Assembly (NCBI GenBank): GCA_003451635.1
Contig: DMAT01000365.1
Location: 295-13,660, forward strand
Reading direction: 5' to 3'
Source of the DNA: Syntrophus sp. (in: bacteria)
GTDB lineage: Bacteria; Desulfobacterota; Syntrophia; Syntrophales; UBA8958
Length of the DNA: 13,366 nt
Made by a program: the position numbers and the translations under genes. Positions 1 through 5,580 of this stretch are shown here, one piece after another. Below the pieces are notes generated by a model, which saw only the letters and a program-made list of their open reading frames with translations, was not told the DNA's origin and ran no database searches. Positions within the stretch are counted from its first letter, which is position 1; the number at the start of each line of letters is the position of its first letter.

Positions 1-73
1 GGGCTCAAGTGGACTCGAACCACCGACCTCACGCTTATCAGGCGTGCACTCTAACCTGCTGAGCTATAAGCCC
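1..73 (-). tRNA. tRNA-Ile (anticodon GAT), 3' terminal bases outside the window
   Basis: Read on the minus strand, the segment folds into a full cloverleaf. The 7-bp acceptor pairs GGGCTTA with TGAGCCC. The D-arm is GCTC/GAGT, the anticodon stem CACGC/GCGTG encloses the loop CTGATAA, the variable loop is AGGTC, and the T-arm GGTGG/CCACT has the loop TTCGAGT. The loop gives anticodon GAT, which reads isoleucine codon ATC. The discriminator base and CCA would lie just before position 1, so the gene is complete except for its last bases. It lies immediately downstream, on the same strand, of an isolated tRNA 3' end. Confidence 0.95.
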
Positions 74-78
74 TCATT

Positions 79-106
79 TGGTCGGGGCGGCAGGATTTGA
101 ACCCGC
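79..106 (-). other. Isolated 3' end of a tRNA (proline-type), probable attachment-site remnant
   Basis: On the minus strand this reads as a T-arm (stem GCGGG/CCTGC with loop TTCAAAT) followed by the acceptor 3' strand CGCCCCG, discriminator A and an encoded CCA. An acceptor strand ending CGCCCCGACCA is typical of bacterial tRNA-Pro. The sequence beyond 107 is AT-rich and offers no anticodon arm, D-arm or 5' acceptor strand, so this is only the 3' portion. Tyrosine-recombinase elements commonly integrate into tRNA 3' ends and leave a duplicated 3' fragment. No integrase gene is visible in this window, so the attachment-site reading is an inference. A simple tRNA pseudogene made by deletion is the alternative. 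Confidence 0.7.
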
Positions 107-120
107 CACTTGACATCTAA

Positions 121-158
121 GTTATTGTTATCGTTACGCACGGATTGATAATGATAAC
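121..158. repeat. Imperfect inverted repeat beside the tRNA fragment
   Basis: GTTATTGTTATC (121-132) and GATAATGATAAC (147-158) are inverted with 10 of 12 positions matching, separated by 14 bases. The repeat starts 14 bases from the end of the recognisable tRNA 3' fragment. Such a dyad could be a protein-binding site near an attachment site, but nothing in the window proves this, and AT-rich sequence makes weak dyads common. Confidence 0.35.
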
Positions 159-279
159 CACACGATACTTATCTACCTTAAGTATTTCTTCTTGTAAAGA
201 GGGATTTTCTAATCTTCTCGTAAGCGCAATCCTTGTTTTATGAAACAACAGGCGTCTTTTCGCTACCTCCCATTGTGCA

Positions 280-308
280 TTGAAGATCCAGAATATTTTT
301 GTTATAAG
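280..308 (+). promoter_or_regulatory. Candidate sigma70-type promoter for the exported-protein operon
   Basis: TTGAAG (280-285) and TATAAG (303-308) are separated by exactly 17 bp. They match the consensus -35 at 4 of 6 positions and the -10 at 5 of 6. Transcription would start near 315, leaving about 120 nt of 5' leader before the gene at 435. The region is AT-rich, so a chance match is possible. Confidence 0.4.
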
Positions 309-434
309 TGCAATTCTTAGTAGTTTTTTTAAATCTTATCGTCATGACTATCGGCATCCCGAATATGGAACGGAACCTGCGGAAGCAGCCTAACCCGGGA
401 GGAAAAGGTCCGTGATTGAATAAGAAACAAAACC

Positions 435-1013
435 ATGAATAATATCAGAAGGCGTCAGTCGGTTTTTACATCATTGGTCATCCTGATCGGAATGACGGCA
501 GCGATCGCCCACGCCGTTATCTTCGCCAGCGATGCCCTATATCTTTACAGCGGCGGGATGCGCATTATTGACAACTCGGTCCTGGTTCTCTACACAGATC
601 CCTTCGGAGAATCTCTTGGAGTCTGCAACAAGGGTGCTTTCTGGCTGCGTCAGGGCCCGACCTGGAAACCGGGCCCCTGTACCTTCATTCTGACCATCCA
701 CAGAGACATTCTGACTATTGAAAGATGGTTACAGACCCCGGAAGGCAAGGCAACAGAAAATTCAAACCAGGATTATCAGGGATATCTCAGAAGCAAGGCG
801 GATAATGCCCGGGGCCGGATCTCAATCACACTTCCCACTGTCAAGGAAAGCCCTGCTTTGGACAGAACCTCCAATCGCCCCCCACCGCGCGGCATAAACG
901 GGGGCAAGATCGGCCACAATCGCTATTTCAGAGTTGACCTAGATCACGGAACGGCTACCCAGATTCCCCGTGATCATATAGAACGCGATGAAAAGGCCCT
1001 AAATAAAAATTGA
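435..1013 (+). CDS. Small exported protein of unknown function
   Basis: This encodes 192 residues. The N-terminus has a basic stretch (NIRRRQS) followed by a hydrophobic segment at about residues 11-30 with a possible signal-peptidase site after AHA (residues 25-27), so the protein is probably secreted or anchored in the inner membrane. The remainder is soluble. It has two cysteines (C64, C82) that could form a disulfide, and a basic, Pro/Gly-rich region near residues 140-165. I recognise no family. The ATG at 435 is the first usable in-frame start, because an in-frame TGA lies at 417-419. The preceding Shine-Dalgarno sequence is weak. It is the first of five same-strand genes for exported proteins, and 71 bp separate it from the likely start of the next. 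Confidence 0.7.
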   Translation: MNNIRRRQSVFTSLVILIGMTAAIAHAVIFASDALYLYSGGMRIIDNSVLVLYTDPFGESLGVCNKGAFWLRQGPTWKPGPCTFILTIHRDILTIERWLQTPEGKATENSNQDYQGYLRSKADNARGRISITLPTVKESPALDRTSNRPPPRGINGGKIGHNRYFRVDLDHGTATQIPRDHIERDEKALNKN

Positions 1014-1034
1014 TCGCTAATGTTTGAGGTTCAG

Positions 1035-1065
1035 TGACTATCCGTAAATAGTATACGGCTGGTCA
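1035..1065 (+). other. Intergenic hairpin between genes 1 and 2 of the operon
   Basis: CCGTA (1042-1046) pairs with TACGG (1054-1058) around a 7-nt loop. An outer TGAC/GTCA (1035-1038 with 1062-1065) extends it across a 3x3 internal loop. There is no following T-run, so an intrinsic terminator is unlikely. It could be an RNA-processing or stability element, or chance. Confidence 0.3.
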
Positions 1066-1084
1066 TACAAAAAAGGACATGGAA

Positions 1085-2098
1085 TTGAATAAATTTGTTT
1101 TCATCTCATCCGCAATATTCATACTCTGTGCATCCAAACCTCTTCTGGCACAACCGGCATCCGTTCGGTTTGATCCCTACGCAATCAAGAAGCATATCGC
1201 CGGCAAGAGTCCTTTCGATGTCACTGCCTTATGGCGGGAGCTGGGGATTTCATCCGAACTGGCGACGGTCTATAAAAGGGTCGGCATCGTCCCGGATTCG
1301 CCAGCGCACTTTGACACTTGCCGCGATTGTGCAGCCGAAATACATCCCCTGAAATGGCGGGGTATGCCGGGCAGGGTAGTTGCCCTGAAAATCTGCCAGC
1401 CCATGGGAATGTGTCGATTTCTTCTGTTCAGGCAACGGGACGGCGAACAGCCGGGCCGGGCAACCTGGCTGTTTATAGGTCACGCAGACCATGATTTCGC
1501 CCTTTATTATCCGCCGAAACATCGAACGGAGAAGCTGGGGGATGGATATTATTTCGTCATGACCGCCCAGGGAGTCTCCGGAACCGGTGTTTCCCTGCAA
1601 TACGAACGCTGGTATGAAGTCGCCCCGGAAGGCATAAAAGAGGTTTTAAGCCTGCCGGCAAAGGGCCATGAGTGTTCCTCCGCTTCCTCCCTCTGCCGCT
1701 CCTTTGCCGCCCGTGTCGAGAAGGCTAAATCCGACCCCCGGCGGGTCCGGGTTTTATTTCAGGTTCAATATGATGGGAATCGTTTTCTTCTGGATGGTAA
1801 ATCCTTTGCAGAGATTCCCCTGTTCACCAAACAAAGGCGGACGATCTACGTACGTTCGGAGAAAACCGGCGATTACATCCCGTCCTCCGGAGAAGCAGAG
1901 ATCGCTGCGAAAGAAATGCAGCGCACATCCATTATCGGCGATTATTCCTGTGCCGATTTCATCCGTTTCAACAGCCACAACCTCATGCGCTTGGCATCTG
2001 GGCCGGATGGTGAAGCAAGGAGATGGCTGAGACGGTACGTTCCCGGATGCGAACCGTCGGTTGAACGGGAGAGACTGCTGGAGACACTGGCAAGATGA
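1085..2098 (+). CDS. Exported cysteine-rich protein of unknown function
   Basis: An ATG at 1079 leaves only one base after the AAAAGGA ribosome site. The in-frame TTG at 1085 has the ideal 7-nt spacing and gives a cleaner signal peptide beginning NKFVFISSAIFIL, so I prefer 1085 (337 aa). Cleavage is likely after LLA, just before QPA (ATG numbering about 24). The cysteine before it does not fit a lipobox, so this is probably a soluble periplasmic protein. The mature part has eight cysteines in four close groups (ATG numbering C81/C84 as CxxC, C106/C112, C199/C206, C291/C324), suggesting disulfides formed after export. I recognise no catalytic motif or family. It lies in the five-gene group, 119 bp before the propeller/PDZ gene. 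The coding call is firm and the function is unknown. Confidence 0.75.
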   Translation: MNKFVFISSAIFILCASKPLLAQPASVRFDPYAIKKHIAGKSPFDVTALWRELGISSELATVYKRVGIVPDSPAHFDTCRDCAAEIHPLKWRGMPGRVVALKICQPMGMCRFLLFRQRDGEQPGRATWLFIGHADHDFALYYPPKHRTEKLGDGYYFVMTAQGVSGTGVSLQYERWYEVAPEGIKEVLSLPAKGHECSSASSLCRSFAARVEKAKSDPRRVRVLFQVQYDGNRFLLDGKSFAEIPLFTKQRRTIYVRSEKTGDYIPSSGEAEIAAKEMQRTSIIGDYSCADFIRFNSHNLMRLASGPDGEARRWLRRYVPGCEPSVERERLLETLAR

Positions 2099-2154
2099 GG
2101 GCCGCAGATCATGGCAATTCCGGAACCGGCATCATAAAAAAGAAGGATTGACCG

Positions 2155-2198
2155 GGAAAGGTTTGGCAGTGACGGCCTTGTTCCTGTTACACCTTTCC
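2155..2198 (+). other. Hairpin just upstream of the propeller/PDZ gene
   Basis: GGAAAGGT (2155-2162) and ACCTTTCC (2191-2198) are perfect 8-base inverted repeats around a 28-base loop. They end about 5 bases before the AAGGAGG ribosome site of the next gene (2204-2210). A helix there could tune translation or stabilise the mRNA. No T-run follows, so it is not an intrinsic terminator. Confidence 0.25.
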
Positions 2199-2217
2199 AA
2201 AACAAGGAGGACAAAGC

Positions 2218-4740
2218 ATGAAGACATCATTATCGAAACAGCCAAAAATGGCAACCTGGAGGTGTGCATTCCCAAAGCACCGGCCATCCGGCCGTGTTCC
2301 CATATTTCTCTTGCTTGCCGTTCTCGTTGCATTTTCCGGAGTCTTCTTTGCCTTGCCGGGGCTGGAAATACGGACCGTCGGCGCGGAGGACTACGCCGCC
2401 CCCAAGGAAGGGCTGTTCGTGAAGAAATATCCACGAGAGGAACTCCTCAAACTGCTTGCCGAACCGGGAGGGTGGTTTTCCTCGCAGGAAGGGCTTATCG
2501 ATTATTTGAAACATGCCGGGCTGATAACATCAAAGGAAGGCAACGGGGTTAAAAAAGAATGGAACATTCTTGATCTGAGAGATTTTACTTTTCACAATAA
2601 AGGCCGGTTTGAATTCGTCCGGTATTCAAAAGACGGGAAGAGCCTGTTTGTCTCCTATATGTATCCCACTAAGAACGCGGATAATAAGGATTATGCCCCA
2701 AATGTCTTCAACAGAAACGTCCTTGTCCAATGGGATACGTCAACGGGACGGCTGGCCGTCTTATGGATGTCGGAAAAGAACCCGGCCAGAGCAGTCACGA
2801 TGAGCGAGGATGAAACGACCGCCATTTATCACCTTGACCTCTACCGACGGGAAAGGCTGAAAGACGGTTCTTTCTCCCTTAATATATTGAAAAATCAGTT
2901 ATATTCTTACGATCTCACAAAAGATGATGGAGGCCCCAGGCGGATTGTCGAGTTCAAGAACGGCAAGGGGACCGGTCCTTCGGGGCTCGGCTGGCATACG
3001 GTTCCATATCGTACCCTTGACAACATAGCCTTAAGCCCGGACGCAAAATATATTGTATTTTCGGCAGGCTCGGTACGAACCCCCAAAGAGGGCTACCATA
3101 TTATCGTTGATGTGGGAAGCGGCAAGCCGATTAAGGGTTTCCCCATAGCCTATGGGACAAAAGGTGATTCCGGCCAACCCAATGCGGCGGCCATGGTCTT
3201 CAGCCCCGACGGGAAAAACATTGCCAGGAGAGCTCCCATAGAAGCAGGTGAGTATAGCGTCAAGACAAAGACCGAGGTAATTGAGGTCGGTTCGTGGAAG
3301 GTTATCCGGCAGCTTCAGACCACGGACGATTGGATAAGTTTTGGCTTAAGCGGCATTACCTTCAGCCCGGACGGCAAATATCTGTACGCAGAAGGCCCGG
3401 ACTTCAGTTGTGATATCGTTTCCATCGCTGCGGGAAAGACATTTTGCCGTCTCCCCAACATCAGCTTCGGCAAGGTGGTGAACATATTTTCACCTGACAG
3501 CAGGTTCTTCCTTAAATTTTCCAGTTTAGATTATGTCCTTTCTTTTCTTGATGAACGCAACTGTTTTTGGCTCTCCAGAGAGAAATATCCTCTGCCCTTG
3601 GCGGACGTACAAAAAACGGCCCTTTCCCCGGACGGTCGCCATATTGCCCTTGCTGGGCTAATGATGGGTGAAAACAGCCTCCAGATTATCAACCATAAGG
3701 CGCCGACAGACAATCAGATAGATGTCTTCAGGCGCGCCGAACGGGCCCTCGAATTATACCGCAGCGGCCTTAAAAAAGAGGGGACCGCCATGGCAAAGGA
3801 GGCAGTAGCGGCATATCCTTCCGAACTCCTGGAAGTTGGATACAATGACAAACTAACGAAGGCCGGGATGCCCCTTTTTCTTTTGGGGGAACTCTACCGC
3901 CGTACTTTCGGGCAGGAGTCCCGACATAAATATCTCCCTTTAGGTATGGAATGGGAAAACAGAAAAGGGGCCTTAACGGTAACGAAGATTTATGACAACA
4001 TGCCCTTGCAGAAGGCGGGGATGGCCGTCGGCGATATCATTGCCCGCATCGGGGGAGAAAAAAGCGCCACCATAAAGGACGCTACCCGGATAATCCTTTC
4101 CCTGCCCCCGGATCAGTCATTGATAGAACTGGAGATCATCAGAAACGGGCGCCCAGTGAATATTAATGTTAAACGAGAGCAAACAACAAGGAAAGCACAT
4201 GACCTCCTCATGGAGTTCGCCCAGACGGCCCTGGAAGCGCAACAACCTGCCATTGCCATGGAATCTGTGAACATGATGAAAGGCTGGATCAGGGACAACC
4301 GGATATCCACCAACAGAGACATGGATGAGCATCGCCTGATAATCGAGGCCAGCGCCCTGGCCATGATGGGGAAGGAGGAAGACGCCTTCGCCCTGCTCAT
4401 TCGGCACAACGGGTTTCATAAATTCAGAATAGAGGTTATAATAAGTCGTCATCCGACAGCATATCGGGAACTGCTTAGAGACCGGCGCAAGCTGGCTGCC
4501 GCTATGATGGTCGAAGAAAGATTTTTGCCGCCGCCACCCAAGAATACCCCGACGCCCCAGCCCTACCCTGATCTGGCTGGAAAAATCATTCAGCCGCTGA
4601 CGGCGCCGCCGGTAATTGGAACTGTACGGCCCTCAGAAACATTGAAACCGGCCGCTGTCCCCGCGCCTGCACCCGGAGGCGCCGCCGCAACGACACAGTT
4701 ACCGGCCCGGCCGGTCCCAAGAGGCACGGTCCTTGACTAG
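2218..4740 (+). CDS. Exported beta-propeller (WD40-like/PD40) and PDZ domain protein
   Basis: This encodes 840 residues from an ATG behind a strong AAGGAGG. A basic N-terminal segment of about 28 residues is followed by a hydrophobic segment at about 28-48, so it is secreted or anchored. From about 130 to 490 there are propeller-type blades carrying the FSPDGK/LSPDGR signature, for example near residues 134, 272, 328, 381, 424 and 468. A helical, TPR-like stretch (about 503-560) leads to a PDZ domain at about 575-655, with the typical MPLQKAGMAVGDIIARIGG segment. A helical region follows, and the end (about 768-840) is rich in Pro and Ala. There is no protease domain, so it is not an HtrA or Ctp protease. 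Propeller plus PDZ suggests a binding or scaffold protein, perhaps reading partner C-termini. The two following genes are tightly linked. The combination of domains is clear, but the specific function is unknown. Confidence 0.85.
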   Translation: MKTSLSKQPKMATWRCAFPKHRPSGRVPIFLLLAVLVAFSGVFFALPGLEIRTVGAEDYAAPKEGLFVKKYPREELLKLLAEPGGWFSSQEGLIDYLKHAGLITSKEGNGVKKEWNILDLRDFTFHNKGRFEFVRYSKDGKSLFVSYMYPTKNADNKDYAPNVFNRNVLVQWDTSTGRLAVLWMSEKNPARAVTMSEDETTAIYHLDLYRRERLKDGSFSLNILKNQLYSYDLTKDDGGPRRIVEFKNGKGTGPSGLGWHTVPYRTLDNIALSPDAKYIVFSAGSVRTPKEGYHIIVDVGSGKPIKGFPIAYGTKGDSGQPNAAAMVFSPDGKNIARRAPIEAGEYSVKTKTEVIEVGSWKVIRQLQTTDDWISFGLSGITFSPDGKYLYAEGPDFSCDIVSIAAGKTFCRLPNISFGKVVNIFSPDSRFFLKFSSLDYVLSFLDERNCFWLSREKYPLPLADVQKTALSPDGRHIALAGLMMGENSLQIINHKAPTDNQIDVFRRAERALELYRSGLKKEGTAMAKEAVAAYPSELLEVGYNDKLTKAGMPLFLLGELYRRTFGQESRHKYLPLGMEWENRKGALTVTKIYDNMPLQKAGMAVGDIIARIGGEKSATIKDATRIILSLPPDQSLIELEIIRNGRPVNINVKREQTTRKAHDLLMEFAQTALEAQQPAIAMESVNMMKGWIRDNRISTNRDMDEHRLIIEASALAMMGKEEDAFALLIRHNGFHKFRIEVIISRHPTAYRELLRDRRKLAAAMMVEERFLPPPPKNTPTPQPYPDLAGKIIQPLTAPPVIGTVRPSETLKPAAVPAPAPGGAAATTQLPARPVPRGTVLD

Positions 4741-4758
4741 GAAAAGGAGGAAAATGAC

Positions 4759-5580
4759 ATGAACCGGACGATGATTGGGAAGCAGGTACGGATTATCGCC
4801 ATTGTTTTTGTTCTGGGCTTGCTGCCGGCCTCGGCCTTTCCGGAAGGCCCTGAAGCGTCCCCGGCAGTCCGACCGTTCCCCGCGGAAGTTGCCGATACCT
4901 TAAAGATTCCGCCCGGTGAAGCGGAAAAACGGCTTGCGGGCAATACGGCCGCCCTTGCCGACATGAAAAATAATCAAGCCGGGAAGCTGTATCGTGAATA
5001 CCGGCAGGACGGGGACATGAAAAAACTATACACGGCGCTGAATACGGCAGGACAAGCGATAAAGCTCGATTCCGGCCGCTATCGCTACTGGGTGACCCTG
5101 GGAAATATTCATTCCGAACTGGCCCGGCTGAATATCTTCCGGGCCAACGAATATGCCGAGGAATCTTTCCGGCAGGCCATGGAGCTGGCGCCGGGTGACG
5201 CCTCCGTCATGGTGCTCCTGGCGGTCAATCTGGCCGGAACCGGAGACTATGAAGAGGCCCTGGAATATTTCGAAAAAGCCGCAAAAACTGATGTTCTGAT
5301 ACTCAGCGCCGATATATCCCAGTGGATGAATGCCTGCTATCTGGCGGATGCCCAAACCAGTCGGGGCATCATCTTTTACGAAGATATCCAGAAAAGCCAC
5401 CCCCGATATTATTTCCTGAATCTTTATAAGGCGGTTCTCTATAAGGCCCATTTTGACAACGATAAAGCAATCCGCGAACTAACACAGCTTCTTAAGCGTG
5501 ACGACGCGGACGGGGCGACAAAGGAGGCCGCCCGCAAACTACTTGGGGAAATAAACAGGAAAGGAGGAAGAACCTCATGA
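4759..5580 (+). CDS. Exported TPR-repeat protein
   Basis: This encodes 273 residues. The ATG lies 8 nt after AAGGAGG. A signal peptide spans about residues 1-26, with cleavage likely after ASA, followed by a Pro-rich linker. Tetratricopeptide-like helix pairs are visible at about 75-105, 107-147, 148-178 (with the TPR-like pattern LAGTGDYEEALEYFEKA) and 217-250. TPR proteins usually hold complexes together, so a periplasmic assembly role with its neighbours is plausible. The gene starts 18 bp after the propeller/PDZ gene and overlaps the next gene by 4 bp (ATGA), so the three are almost certainly co-transcribed and translationally coupled. No enzymatic motif is seen. Confidence 0.85.
   Translation: MNRTMIGKQVRIIAIVFVLGLLPASAFPEGPEASPAVRPFPAEVADTLKIPPGEAEKRLAGNTAALADMKNNQAGKLYREYRQDGDMKKLYTALNTAGQAIKLDSGRYRYWVTLGNIHSELARLNIFRANEYAEESFRQAMELAPGDASVMVLLAVNLAGTGDYEEALEYFEKAAKTDVLILSADISQWMNACYLADAQTSRGIIFYEDIQKSHPRYYFLNLYKAVLYKAHFDNDKAIRELTQLLKRDDADGATKEAARKLLGEINRKGGRTS

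Larger units (their letters stand above)
107..434. other. AT-rich intergenic region between tRNA fragment and operon
   Basis: This stretch holds the inverted repeat at 121-158, a candidate promoter at 280-308 and a 23-codon open frame at 344-415 (ATG to TGA). The short frame has no Shine-Dalgarno sequence in front of it, ends before the first real gene, and is at most a leader peptide. A purine-rich GGGAGG occurs near 398-403, but too far from the ATG at 435 to serve it well. On the minus strand, codons are open from about 330 down to the TAG at 118-120 but contain no ATG. No confident gene was found. Confidence 0.6.

Noticed and set aside
118..330. Open minus-strand frame ending at a TAG next to the tRNA fragment, considered as an integrase remnant
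   Set aside because: It has no ATG and no recombinase motif is visible, so it cannot be supported.
2061..2552. Plus-strand frame overlapping the start of the propeller/PDZ gene
   Set aside because: It overlaps a gene with a strong ribosome site and clear domains, and its product is basic and featureless; a frame shadow.
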